From contig NZ_JACJPO010000057.1 in the NCBI RefSeq assembly GCF_014696105.1, positions 1 through 49,141 on the forward strand: DNA of 49,141 nt, given 5' to 3'. A program made the translations under genes and the position numbers. The notes under the pieces are model-generated. The model saw only the letters and a list, made by a program, of their open reading frames with translations, did not search any database and was not told the DNA's origin. Below are positions 21,598 through 30,057 of the stretch, one piece after another. The DNA is from Microcoleus sp. FACHB-1515 (lineage in GTDB: Bacteria; Cyanobacteriota; Cyanobacteriia; Elainellales; Elainellaceae). Every line of letters starts with the position of its first letter. The stretch's first letter is position 1.

Positions 21598-21598
21598 T

Positions 21599-22117
21599 TT
21601 AAGGGCATAGCTTCAATGCCAAAATGCTCAGTCCGCGCTTTTCTCCATCTAAGACTGCAACCTCTGGTAAATGGCCTTGCTGCTGAAATCCAAAACGTTC
21701 AAAGAGGCGGATGCTGCTGAAATTATGATCGAAACAAAAGGCGAGTAGTGTTGTGATTTGCAGGCGATCGCACTCCTGAATGACGTGCTTCAACAACAGC
21801 GAACCATATCCCTGACGCTGATGGCTTGGAGCAATATAAATGCTAACTTCTGCGGTTGCATTGTAAGCCGCACGTCCGCCATAAAATGAATTGAGCGCAA
21901 TCCAAGCGGCAATTTCTTCATTGATTTCGAGTACCCAGATCGGACGAAAATCCGGTGAATGTTCGGCAAACCAGGCGCGGCGATCGTCCACTGAAATTGG
22001 CTCTAAATCCGCTGTTGCTAATCGAGTTGGAATCGACGAATTGTAAATTTCCACGATCGCAGGTAAGTCGTTTTCGATCGCATCTCGAATCTTGATATTT
22101 TCCATCGCGATTGTCAT
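21599..22117 (-). CDS. GNAT-family N-acetyltransferase, phosphinothricin acetyltransferase-like
   Basis: About 172 residues. The N-terminal IRDAIENDLPAIVEIYNSSI and the aromatic/tryptophan pattern following it fit the phosphinothricin/methionine sulfoximine acetyltransferase group. The acetyl-CoA loop is in HQRQGYGSLLLKHV, with the Q-x-x-G-x-G pattern. The start could be ATG 22117 or ATG 22105 (MENIKIRD); the latter opens at the conserved part. The substrate is unproven; many such proteins acetylate toxic amino-acid analogues. Confidence 0.82.
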   Translation of the reverse strand: MTIAMENIKIRDAIENDLPAIVEIYNSSIPTRLATADLEPISVDDRRAWFAEHSPDFRPIWVLEINEEIAAWIALNSFYGGRAAYNATAEVSIYIAPSHQRQGYGSLLLKHVIQECDRLQITTLLAFCFDHNFSSIRLFERFGFQQQGHLPEVAVLDGEKRGLSILALKLCP

Positions 22118-22221
22118 CAAATGCTGTCATTAAACCAAATCAAAATCGATCGAAAAGTTCACTGCTAGCAGACGATCGCCCCGCTTTCGCTAAAATAGCG
22201 ATTGCCAATTTTTTGCCTGCA

Positions 22222-22719
22222 ATGAAAACCAACGCCGCCCGCATCCTCGATAACTTGGGCATCCCTTACGAACTGCGATCCTACGAAGTCGATCCCGACG
22301 ATCTGGCAGCGGAATCGGTTGCGGCGAAAATCGGCTTTCCGCCAGAGCAGGTGTTTAAGACGTTGGTGGCGCGGGGCGATACCGTTCCGGGACGCCACGA
22401 TCGCAACGGCATCTGCCTCGCCGTGATCCCCGGAAATATGCAGCTTGACCTGAAGGCGTTGGCGCAGTTGGCGGGTTTTCGTAAAGCTGAAACCGTTTCC
22501 CTGAAAGAAGTTCAGCCTTTGACAGGCTACATTCGCGGCGGCGTGACGGCGTTGGGCTGCAAGAAGGACTATCCGGTTTACGTGGATGAACTGATCGCGC
22601 TCTTTGACGTGATTTCGATTTCGGCAGGCGTGCGCGGAACGCAGATTTTAATCGCGCCGGATGACTATGTGCGGGCAGTACGGGCAAAAGTGGGGGAGAT
22701 TGCGAAAGAAAAAGATTAA
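22222..22719 (+). CDS. ybaK: YbaK/EbsC-family Cys-tRNA(Pro) deacylase
   Basis: A 165-residue trans-editing enzyme that hydrolyses mischarged Cys-tRNA(Pro). The typical opening MKTNAARILDNLGIPYELRS begins at ATG 22222; the frame is open from 22111 but that part is not conserved. The conserved block GYIRGGVTALGCKKDYPVY, with the GGVxP-like loop and the following lysines, is present. It stands alone between a divergent GNAT gene and typA. Confidence 0.9.
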   Translation: MKTNAARILDNLGIPYELRSYEVDPDDLAAESVAAKIGFPPEQVFKTLVARGDTVPGRHDRNGICLAVIPGNMQLDLKALAQLAGFRKAETVSLKEVQPLTGYIRGGVTALGCKKDYPVYVDELIALFDVISISAGVRGTQILIAPDDYVRAVRAKVGEIAKEKD

Positions 22720-22870
22720 ATTGCCCGACATGGGCGATCGACAACCCGCTAAGATAGAATTATTGCGGCTTCTTTACAAGCACAGAAATAATCTTCAGAA
22801 AGTCTTAACGACCGCTTAACGTTCAGAAGTCGTCACGCTCCATTCGCTTAACTATCATCGGAACTTCCTT

Positions 22871-24661
22871 ATGACGCTGCCTATTCGCAATGTCGCCATC
22901 ATTGCTCACGTTGATCACGGCAAAACGACGCTGGTTGATGCACTGCTCAAACAGTCCGGCACATTTCGCGAGGGCGAGGAAGTTCCAGACTGCGTGATGG
23001 ACTCCAACACGCTAGAGCGCGAGCGTGGCATCACTATTCTTGCTAAAAATACTGCCGTCCACTACGGCGAAACGCTGATTAATATTGTGGACACACCCGG
23101 ACACGCGGATTTCGGCGGCGAAGTCGAGCGCGTCTTGGGCATGGTTGACGGCTGCATCCTGATCGTGGATGCGAACGAAGGTCCGATGCCGCAAACCCGA
23201 TTTGTGCTGAAAAAAGCGCTGGAAAAAGGCTTACGTCCGATCGTCGTCGTCAACAAGATCGATCGCCCTGCCGCCGATCCGTTTGGCGCGATCGATAAAG
23301 TCTTGGATCTGTTCCTCGAACTGGGTGCAGACGATGACCAGTGCGACTTCCCCTATCTGTTCGCGTCCGGCTTGGCAGGCTATGCCAAAGACGATTTGGA
23401 CGATGAAGGCACGGACATGAAGCCGATGTTTGAAGCGATCTTGCGTCACGTTCCCGCTCCGGTGGGTGATGCGACTAAGCCGCTTCAGCTTCAGGTGACG
23501 ACGCTCGACTATTCGGAATATCTGGGTCGAATTGTGATTGGTCGGATTCACAACGGCACGATCGCAATGGGTCAACAGGCCGCACTCGTGACGGAAACGG
23601 GCGCGATCGTTAAGGGCAAAATCTCGAAGCTGATGGGCTTTGAAGGACTCAAGCGCATCGATCTGACCGAAGCAACCGCAGGCAATATCGTCGCCGTCGC
23701 CGGATTCGCGAATGCCAACATCGGTGAAACGATCACCTGTCCGAACGAGCCACAAGCCTTGCCGCTGATTAAGGTCGATGAGCCGACCTTGCAGATGACT
23801 TTTTCGGTGAACGATTCGCCGTTTGCGGGACAGGAAGGCAAATTGGTTACGTCTCGGCAGGTGCGCGATCGCCTCTTCCGCGAACTCGAAACTAACGTCG
23901 CCCTCCGCGTCGAAGAAACCGACTCAGCCGAAAAATTCGCCGTATCCGGTCGTGGCGAACTTCACTTGGGCATCTTGATCGAAACGATGCGGCGCGAAGG
24001 CTACGAATTCCAAGTCTCGCAGCCACAAGTCATCTACCGCGAAGTCAACGGCCAACCTTGCGAACCGTTTGAACTGCTTGTCCTCGACGTGCCTGAAGAT
24101 GCGGTTGGCGGCTGCATCGAGCGTCTGGGACAGCGGCGCGGCGAAATGCAAGATATGCGCGTCGGCGGCAACGGTCGCACCCAGCTTGAATTCGTGATTC
24201 CGGCTCGCGGCTTGATCGGCTTCCGAGGCGAATTCATGCGCCTAACTCGCGGTGACGGCATCATGAATCACAGCTTCCTCGACTACCGCGCCTTGTCCGG
24301 TGAAGTGGAAGCCCGTCGCAACGGCGTTTTAATCTCGTTTGAGGAAGGCGTTGCCACGTTCTACGCGATGAAGAACGCGGAAGATCGAGGCGTCTTCTTC
24401 ATCACGCCTGGAACCAAAGTGTACAAAGGCATGATCGTCGGCGAACACAATCGCCCGCAAGATCTCGAACTCAACGTCTGCAAAACCAAGCAGTTAACCA
24501 ATCACCGCGCATCGGGCGGCGAAGAACTGGTGCAGCTTCAAGCCCCGATCGATATGAGCTTAGAACGCGCCCTCGAATATGTCGGTCCCGATGAACTGCT
24601 CGAAGTCACCCCCCAATCGATTCGCCTCCGCAAAATGACCAAGAAGCTCGCGAAGCGTTAG
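22871..24661 (+). CDS. typA: Ribosome-associated translational GTPase TypA/BipA
   Basis: A 596-residue EF-G-like GTPase involved in ribosome assembly and stress adaptation. G1 is [10 protein letters not shown]3 DTPGHADF and G4 NKIDR. Domain 2, the EF-G-like domains and the TypA-specific C-terminal domain ([18 protein letters not shown]) are all present, ending in a basic tail. The start ATG 22871 gives [21 protein letters not shown] strong terminator follows. Confidence 0.97.
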   Translation: MTLPIRNVAIIAHVDHGKTTLVDALLKQSGTFREGEEVPDCVMDSNTLERERGITILAKNTAVHYGETLINIVDTPGHADFGGEVERVLGMVDGCILIVDANEGPMPQTRFVLKKALEKGLRPIVVVNKIDRPAADPFGAIDKVLDLFLELGADDDQCDFPYLFASGLAGYAKDDLDDEGTDMKPMFEAILRHVPAPVGDATKPLQLQVTTLDYSEYLGRIVIGRIHNGTIAMGQQAALVTETGAIVKGKISKLMGFEGLKRIDLTEATAGNIVAVAGFANANIGETITCPNEPQALPLIKVDEPTLQMTFSVNDSPFAGQEGKLVTSRQVRDRLFRELETNVALRVEETDSAEKFAVSGRGELHLGILIETMRREGYEFQVSQPQVIYREVNGQPCEPFELLVLDVPEDAVGGCIERLGQRRGEMQDMRVGGNGRTQLEFVIPARGLIGFRGEFMRLTRGDGIMNHSFLDYRALSGEVEARRNGVLISFEEGVATFYAMKNAEDRGVFFITPGTKVYKGMIVGEHNRPQDLELNVCKTKQLTNHRASGGEELVQLQAPIDMSLERALEYVGPDELLEVTPQSIRLRKMTKKLAKR

Positions 24662-24686
24662 AGGGCGATCGAATTAACGAAACATC

Positions 24687-24715
24687 AGGAGTGCGGTTCG
24701 TCCGTACTCCTTTTT
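24687..24715 (+). terminator. Intrinsic terminator of typA
   Basis: AGGAGTGCGG (24687-24696) pairs with CCGTACTCCT (24702-24711) with one G-T pair around TTCGT, followed by a T-run to 24715. It lies 26 bases after the stop. Confidence 0.9.
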
Positions 24716-24740
24716 ATTTGCTTGGAATCGATCGAGCCGA

Positions 24741-25400
24741 CTACTCTTCTACAAATCGCTCACCATCAAACTGATAGCGACCGATGAGCGTTCGCTGATT
24801 ATTTTCATCGAGGTGAGAAACTTCGATCGTGCGGCCAATCTGGGGCAGCTTCACTTCAACGATGTAGCTCGCATTAGAACTAGGCGAGAGATCGACCGGA
24901 AGAACAGTTGCAGTCACATCTCTCCAGTTTTGATCGGGGTCAAGAATTTTAGTCGTGTCGCCTGAAGTGCAAGTAAGACTCACCGCGACGAGTGGGCTTG
25001 CAGACGGACGAGAGAAAATGGCGATCGTGACAGTCGGGCAGCTATCACCTCCAGAAGTGACTTGGAGGTAGCCATTGTTCGGGTCATAAATGTTGCCGCC
25101 TTGTCCCTGTTCTGCTGCACTTAAGAGTTCTTGGCGCTGTTGTGTTGAAAGTCGAATTGGTTGGAAATATTGCTCTGGAATTTCTAAGAAGTAGTCTGCT
25201 ACAGTTTTGCGGCGGGCAGTCTGCTCAGTTTTCGGCGTTGCTTGGACTGTCGAAACTGGGGAAGGAGATTCAATTGCCTGTGTGGTTGCCTGTGCATGAA
25301 CAGTTGGTTCAGGCGATCGAGCCGTCGTTCCACAACTGGCTAGAAGAAAGCTCAAACTGATGAGCAAACCGCCAACAATGTTGAACTGTTTCACTAACAT
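24741..25400 (-). CDS. Predicted lipoprotein of unknown function
   Basis: A 219-residue secreted protein. A hydrophobic signal sequence ends in the lipobox LASC, so the mature protein should start at Cys23 with a lipid anchor. A Ser/Thr/Pro-rich linker follows to about residue 62, then a soluble domain of about 150 residues that contains two cysteines (SCP and TCTSG) possibly forming a disulfide. I do not recognise the domain. A ribosome binding site is not obvious. The next gene upstream is another unknown membrane protein on the same strand. Confidence 0.75.
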   Translation of the reverse strand: MLVKQFNIVGGLLISLSFLLASCGTTARSPEPTVHAQATTQAIESPSPVSTVQATPKTEQTARRKTVADYFLEIPEQYFQPIRLSTQQRQELLSAAEQGQGGNIYDPNNGYLQVTSGGDSCPTVTIAIFSRPSASPLVAVSLTCTSGDTTKILDPDQNWRDVTATVLPVDLSPSSNASYIVEVKLPQIGRTIEVSHLDENNQRTLIGRYQFDGERFVEE

Positions 25401-25521
25401 GCACTTATTCTTCCTTTTGCATAAATCAGAAATATCTTCACAGCGGTCTTGCTATAGTCCTGAAGTCTTTGTGCGAAAAAGTTGAATTGTGCAATCAGCA
25501 AAGTTCACTCGTTAACTACTT

Positions 25522-26424
25522 TTACCTTCTAGTTTGACTTCGCACAATTGCAAATATAAAAAGAACTCCAGCAGGTATCAACAGAACTCTAAAGATGATG
25601 AAAAGAATTGCTTTGTATCCTGCAATAAATGATGTGTAAAGACGAGGAGAAGAAAAACAGAGAATCACATCCTGGCTGCCGCAAATTAGCTGCTTCAAAG
25701 AATTGTATCCAAAAAAAGAGCATATCAATGAAAACAAAGCAACACCTATCCATCCAAAAATTTCAGACAACACAACACCTCTTCGATCGCGATCGATCTC
25801 ATTCAGTGATGTACTATTAGGCAAAGTATTTTTGGCTGTTTGTTCTTGCTGGCTCCTATGGTGTCTTTGTACGATGCCTGTGTACCATCGAGAGATATTT
25901 TGACCTGCTAGTGCTCCTGCACACCCAGCAACTAGAGACGCAAGAACAGAATTAAATCCGATAAAAACTGCTGTAGTAGGTGTCATCCGCCTGGAAGAAA
26001 AGAGCCATAGTCCGAAGACTGCTGTTCCTCCTCCCGCTGTAGAAGCGCTAATCAACTCGACTAATATTCTGTAGAAAAAAACAGATCTCAGTGGATGAAA
26101 AAACTGGCAAGTTATTATGCTCAGCAATAGCCCATTAACTAGTCCCAGTACTAAACCTAATCCAGCCCCAAGCCATAGCGTGAAGATAGAATAAGTGAAA
26201 TAGCCGACACCAAAAAACGCACCCATAATACACCCGGATATTAGCCCTATTGCTGCATTCCTTACAACAATAAGCAATGCTATTTTCGATTTTGAAAAGA
26301 TAGTCCGGCTATTCAAATTTAACTTATTATTGATAGCCATATCTTTTGCCTGAGTAGATGCGCTTCCACTTTGTCTTTCTGCGTAAAATTCCTGTGTTTC
26401 CGCATCGTAAACTATTCCAGGCAA
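25522..26424 (-). CDS. Predicted multi-pass membrane protein of unknown function
   Basis: Up to 300 residues. Hydrophobic segments include IALLIVVRNAAIGLISGC, a glycine-zipper-like stretch with GAGLGLVLGLVNGLLL, and two or three more towards the C-terminus. The start is uncertain: the frame opens at TTG 26424 (MPGIVYDAETQEF) and the first ATG is at 26340. The gene is more AT-rich than its neighbours, and HIP1-type cores are nearly absent except near 25785-25797, suggesting recent arrival or fast evolution. No known family recognised. Confidence 0.6.
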   Translation of the reverse strand: MPGIVYDAETQEFYAERQSGSASTQAKDMAINNKLNLNSRTIFSKSKIALLIVVRNAAIGLISGCIMGAFFGVGYFTYSIFTLWLGAGLGLVLGLVNGLLLSIITCQFFHPLRSVFFYRILVELISASTAGGGTAVFGLWLFSSRRMTPTTAVFIGFNSVLASLVAGCAGALAGQNISRWYTGIVQRHHRSQQEQTAKNTLPNSTSLNEIDRDRRGVVLSEIFGWIGVALFSLICSFFGYNSLKQLICGSQDVILCFSSPRLYTSFIAGYKAILFIIFRVLLIPAGVLFIFAIVRSQTRR

Positions 26425-26495
26425 ACAGGCAGGAATCTTTATTTTTCAGTTTTGAGTGCGACAAAAATCGATCGCCCCCACCCCAAACTACCCTA

Positions 26496-26524
26496 TTGAC
26501 ATCCCCAAACAAATCCGCTAAGGT
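26496..26524 (+). promoter_or_regulatory. Candidate promoter of the first leader RNA unit
   Basis: A perfect -35 TTGACA (26496-26501) is followed after 17 bases by TAAGGT (26519-26524), a weak -10. Transcription would start near 26531, where homology with the second copy also begins (CTAATGCYGCT). Confidence 0.45.
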
Positions 26525-26530
26525 TTCTCT

Positions 26531-26759
26531 CTAATGCCGCTTCCCGGTGGCAGGTGTTTCGGTTCCTAGACCCAAAGTCTAGCCACGCGACTCGAAGCTG
26601 TTCCCGCAGACATCGAGCCGCTGACCCGTCAAACTGATCACGCCAGTCGAGCGGGCTACGGAGATCTTACCCTCCTAGCCGCCCCGATTTGTCTTGGTTT
26701 GACATTCTGGGGTGGCTAGATTTTTGGGTTTTCCTCGACTACTCAAACAAGGAAAACTC
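26531..26759 (+). ncRNA. Structured 5' leader RNA, copy 1
   Basis: A cis-acting leader of about 230 bases before the small-protein gene at 26760, homologous to 37210-37432. Visible elements are: a 5' hairpin 26566-26582 (CTAGAC/GTCTAG); a second stem at 26591-26617 (CTCGA/TCGAG and CTG/CAG); a conserved block CCGCTGACCC; a third stem (ACTG/CAGT); a terminator-like hairpin 26675-26719 with 11 pairs followed by TTTTT; and GTTTTCC (26728-26734) able to pair with GGAAAAC (26751-26757), hiding the AAGGA ribosome site. The 5' stretch 26571-26584 can instead pair over 14 bases with 26714-26728. I cannot match it to a named riboswitch class. Confidence 0.7.
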
Positions 26760-27041
26760 ATGAATGACTTCGATTCTTCGTCCACTGGAGGCGAATCAGC
26801 TTCGCCTACGCCGGAAATTCGATCGACTCCCAAAATCAAGGGCGATAATCGCACCCCAATCAAGCACATCTTGATCGGCACGCCGCAAGTTGTCGAATTC
26901 ACGATGCGACGGCTCGATCAGCTTGGCTATGTGGATGCGATCGAGTGGGCGCAACCGCTCAACCTGAATGAACCGCTCAACATCGTGCCTGAACCGGGTG
27001 ACGTGATTAGCTTGCTGGTGCGCTATTTGCGATTCCAGTAG
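26760..27041 (+). CDS. Small conserved cyanobacterial protein, paralog 1
   Basis: A 93-residue protein from ATG 26760, preceded by AAGGA. An acidic, Ser/Pro-rich N-terminus (about 30 residues) leads to a conserved core, IKHILIGTPQVVEFTMRRL, then GYVDAIEW and PEPGDVISLLVRYLRF, suggesting a small alpha/beta fold. It is about 80% identical to the 92-residue protein at 37433 over the last 71 residues. Small cyanobacterial proteins with a KHILIG-like core are familiar to me from memory, but I know of no function. It forms a single-gene unit with its own leader RNA and an inverted repeat after the stop. Confidence 0.8.
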   Translation: MNDFDSSSTGGESASPTPEIRSTPKIKGDNRTPIKHILIGTPQVVEFTMRRLDQLGYVDAIEWAQPLNLNEPLNIVPEPGDVISLLVRYLRFQ

Positions 27042-27047
27042 ATCAGC

Positions 27048-27083
27048 GGGGCGATCGGCCAAAAATTGCAGAGCGATCGCCCC
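27048..27083 (+). terminator. HIP1-based inverted repeat after paralog 1
   Basis: GGGGCGATCG (27048-27057) pairs with CGATCGCCCC (27074-27083) around a 16-base loop, seven bases after the stop. There is no T-run, so efficiency is uncertain. The same arrangement, with T-run, follows paralog 2. Confidence 0.55.
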
Positions 27084-27152
27084 TTACTGAAGATTGATGT
27101 TCTTTTCGCAACCAGCCTTCATCTTGGAGAAAGCTCGATCGCTTCTTCCTCC

Positions 27153-28796
27153 ATGCCTCGTCAATCCAAACCCAAAGATCTGCAAAAAATCGCCCAAGAG
27201 CGCTTCGGTTATGACGGTCTTCGCCCCGGTCAAATCGCCGCCCTGCAATCGATCCTCGACGGACACGACACGCTTGCCGTCATGCCCACAGGTTCCGGAA
27301 AATCCGCAATCTATCAGATGGCCGCGTATCTGATGCCCGGAGCAACCGTGATCGTTTCGCCGCTGGTTGCCCTTCAGCAAGATCAGGTGGACTCGATCGC
27401 TCATCACGACGTTGGGGAAGCCGCCTTGGTCAACTCCACGTTAAACACGGCTGAACGCGAAGCCGCCTTTAGCGAACTCGAAGCCGGAGACCTGGAATTT
27501 CTTTTCCTCGCGCCTGAACAGTTTAGCAATCCCGAAACGCTCGATCGCCTCCAAGCCGTTTCCCCGTCGCTGTTTGTGATTGACGAAGCGCACTGCATCA
27601 GCGAATGGGGACACGACTTTCGACCCGACTATTTGCGGTTGAACTCGGTGATTCACGCGCTCGGACAGCCGCGCATCCTCGCGCTCACTGCTACTGCCGC
27701 GCCGCCCGTCCGTACAGAGATCATCGATCGCCTGGAGATGCAAAATCCCAAAACGATCGTGCAGGGCTTCGATCGCCCCAACATTTGCCTCGGTGTGATG
27801 CGGTTTGAAGACGACGCTGAGAAGCAAGACAGCCTGCTCCGCTGGGTGTCGCAAGCGGAAAAACCCGGAATCGTTTATGTCGCCACGCGCAAACGCGCCG
27901 AATCGATCGCCCAAGCGCTTCAAGAAGCAGGCGTCAACGCAATTTTCTATCACGGCGGCATGAAGGGAGACGATCGCCACCAAGCCCAAACGCAGTTTAT
28001 GGAAGACCAAGCCGAGGTGATTGTTGCCACAACCGCTTTCGGCATGGGTGTCGATAAAGCGAATGTCCGGTTTGTGACGCACTACGACATCAGCAGTTCG
28101 ATCGATTCCTACTATCAGGAAATTGGCCGTGCCGGACGCGATGGCGAACCTGCCAAAGCGCTGCTGTTTTATAATCCCGCTGATCTCAACATCCGCCGAT
28201 TTTTTGCCAGCGGCGGACAGGTGGATGCCGAAGCCGTCGCCACTGTAATCGATCTGGTACAGCAGGACGAGGACGGATCGATCGATCCCAAAGAACTCGC
28301 GGAAGAAACCGACCTTTCCAAATCAAAAATTAAAGCTGCGCTGAATCGACTCAGCGATGTGGGCGTGGTGGAAGCTTTGCCGACCGGGGAATTTGCGCCT
28401 GCTGAACAGCCACCAGAGAAGGGGGAAGCGATCGCAGCCGCCCTAGAAGCCCAAGAACGACAACAAAAGTTTGAGCGATCGCGACTGGAAATGATGCGTG
28501 GATATGCGGAAGTTCGCAACTGTCGCCGCCAATATTTGCTGAACTATTTTGGTGAAGAATATCCGCAACTGTGCGAAAACTGCGACAACTGCAAAGCCGG
28601 AATTAGCCACGAAAATACATCCGACTATCAGCCTTTTCCGATTGGCAATCGCGTCACGCATAAAGAATGGGGCGAAGGTTTAGTGATGCGATACGAAGAT
28701 GACAAAGTGGTGGTTTTATTTGATCAGGTTGGATACAAAACGCTGGAGGTGAAGCGAGCCGTGCTGTTTCGATTGCTGACGCGAGTGGATCAGTAA
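27153..28796 (+). CDS. recQ: RecQ-family ATP-dependent DNA helicase
   Basis: About 547 residues from ATG 27153. The 3'-to-5' helicase core has motif I PTGSGKSAIYQ, motif II DEAH and motif VI QEIGRAGRDG. A zinc-binding RecQ C-terminal region has four cysteines spread across RNCRRQYLLNYF and QLCENCDNC. There is no HRDC domain; instead the C-terminus (THKEWGEGLVMRYEDDKVVV) is a small SH3-like domain as seen at the end of UvrD/PcrA-type helicases. The frame is open to TTG 27066, but the conserved part begins at 27153. A short unknown gene follows after eight bases. Confidence 0.92.
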   Translation: MPRQSKPKDLQKIAQERFGYDGLRPGQIAALQSILDGHDTLAVMPTGSGKSAIYQMAAYLMPGATVIVSPLVALQQDQVDSIAHHDVGEAALVNSTLNTAEREAAFSELEAGDLEFLFLAPEQFSNPETLDRLQAVSPSLFVIDEAHCISEWGHDFRPDYLRLNSVIHALGQPRILALTATAAPPVRTEIIDRLEMQNPKTIVQGFDRPNICLGVMRFEDDAEKQDSLLRWVSQAEKPGIVYVATRKRAESIAQALQEAGVNAIFYHGGMKGDDRHQAQTQFMEDQAEVIVATTAFGMGVDKANVRFVTHYDISSSIDSYYQEIGRAGRDGEPAKALLFYNPADLNIRRFFASGGQVDAEAVATVIDLVQQDEDGSIDPKELAEETDLSKSKIKAALNRLSDVGVVEALPTGEFAPAEQPPEKGEAIAAALEAQERQQKFERSRLEMMRGYAEVRNCRRQYLLNYFGEEYPQLCENCDNCKAGISHENTSDYQPFPIGNRVTHKEWGEGLVMRYEDDKVVVLFDQVGYKTLEVKRAVLFRLLTRVDQ

Positions 28797-28804
28797 AATG
28801 CCCG

Positions 28805-29473
28805 ATGCGAACTTTAACTGAAGCTGAATATCAAATAGAAGCAGAGCCGCATCTACGCAAAATTTTTATCCACGATGATGCGTTTCAACAGCCGTTTGCA
28901 TTTGGTATTTCCGATCGATTAATCATCTTTCCCTACAAATACTCGATCGAGCCACCTTTGACTGAAGCGATCGTGGCAGCCGCCGCCAGTTTAGGAGAAA
29001 AAAATTGCTATTTTTCGATTCTTTGGAGATGGCAAGATCCGCAGCAAACAAAGGCGATCGAGCCGTCTCACTGGCAAATTTCCCTCACAGAATTTCATGC
29101 TGCTTATGTCGGTGATGAGAACTGCTTGCCTTTAATTGCAAGCCGACAAAGCAGTTTTAATCTGTTGGAGGGTGCGATCTATTCCGGTCGGGGAACCTGG
29201 GGAATCATGGTCACGCATGAATCTTTTGGTTTGCTGGGTGGCACATCTGAATTTATGCAGGCCGTTCGATCGTTTATGCCGAATATTGATCAGCAAGTTC
29301 TTGATTTTCTCAGCTACATCAAAGAATGCAAACAAGGTTATGGCAAAGACGGCTCTTTTGCATGGGTTCGCTCGCTTCTAACCCACGTTTACGGAGCAGA
29401 AAACGTCAATTTGCTGCTACTCAATTCAGGTTTAGTTCAGTTCAAAAAGAAAGGAATAAAGTTTTTAAATTAG
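28805..29473 (+). CDS. Unknown protein downstream of recQ
   Basis: A 222-residue soluble protein with no signal peptide, membrane segment or motif I recognise. It is rich in aromatic residues (FSILWRWQ, SHWQISLTEFHAAY) and has a conserved-looking GTWGIMVTHESFGLLGGT. It starts eight bases after the recQ stop and is probably co-transcribed with it. The C-terminus is lysine-rich. No function is proposed. Confidence 0.7.
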   Translation: MRTLTEAEYQIEAEPHLRKIFIHDDAFQQPFAFGISDRLIIFPYKYSIEPPLTEAIVAAAASLGEKNCYFSILWRWQDPQQTKAIEPSHWQISLTEFHAAYVGDENCLPLIASRQSSFNLLEGAIYSGRGTWGIMVTHESFGLLGGTSEFMQAVRSFMPNIDQQVLDFLSYIKECKQGYGKDGSFAWVRSLLTHVYGAENVNLLLLNSGLVQFKKKGIKFLN

Positions 29474-29489
29474 GCAGGACGCGATCGAC

Positions 29490-30053
29490 TTAGCCTGAAC
29501 CTAAAACTTCACTAACGGCAATCTCAACATCGGCAAACGCTTGAATCGAAAAGCTTTGCTGACCTGTAAACCGCTCCACTTGCTGATAGCCTTTTGCCGT
29601 TGGCTGACGATACACTTCAATACAGTTTGCCTTGAGATCGATCAGCCAAACTTCCGCAATTCCGTCTTCGGCATAAAGTGGAATTTTTACAGTTCGATCG
29701 AGCCTTAGCGTAGAATCTGCCACCTCTACTAATAGCAACACATCTTCCGGCAGCGGATGACCTGCTTCGTAGCAATCATCGCGAGGACGTAGCAAAGCAA
29801 TATCCGGTTGAGGCTCTGAGTAATCGTCAAGCTCGACCGGATTTTGAATGCTGGGCAAGGCTCGATCGCCAAACTTTCGGAAGAATAAGCGATTGATTCG
29901 GTTTACTGTTGCGGCGTGTCTACTTCCGATCGGGGACATCTGAACAATTTCTCCGCGCAGCAGTTCGAGGCGATCGTCCTCACGCAGAATTCCCGCCTCC
30001 GCCATGCGGTGATATTCCTGGACGGTAAACAATCGCCTGAGTAGCTGCGTCAT
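29490..30053 (-). CDS. Uma2-family endonuclease (DUF820)
   Basis: A 187-residue member of the Uma2 family, which is much expanded in cyanobacteria and has a PD-(D/E)XK restriction-like fold. The catalytic pattern is intact: EPQPDIALLRP supplies the aspartate, VLLLVEVADST the glutamate, and the following LDRTVKIPLYA the lysine. ATG 30053 gives the usual MTQLLRRLFTVQEYHRM start. It begins four bases after the clpB stop, so it is read from the clpB transcript. Confidence 0.88.
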   Translation of the reverse strand: MTQLLRRLFTVQEYHRMAEAGILREDDRLELLRGEIVQMSPIGSRHAATVNRINRLFFRKFGDRALPSIQNPVELDDYSEPQPDIALLRPRDDCYEAGHPLPEDVLLLVEVADSTLRLDRTVKIPLYAEDGIAEVWLIDLKANCIEVYRQPTAKGYQQVERFTGQQSFSIQAFADVEIAVSEVLGSG

Positions 30054-30057
30054 GGCC

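Noticed and set aside
26534-26569. Short upstream frame (11 codons) in leader copy 1, and a 15-codon one at 37213 in copy 2, as a leader peptide
   Set aside because: Both begin at the conserved ATG in CTAATGC, but the peptide sequences are unrelated and no run of one amino acid is seen, so peptide-based attenuation is not supported.
26531-26759. Leader RNA as a glutamine, cobalamin, T-box or fluoride element
   Set aside because: The hallmark core sequences of these classes, as I recall them, are absent from both copies.
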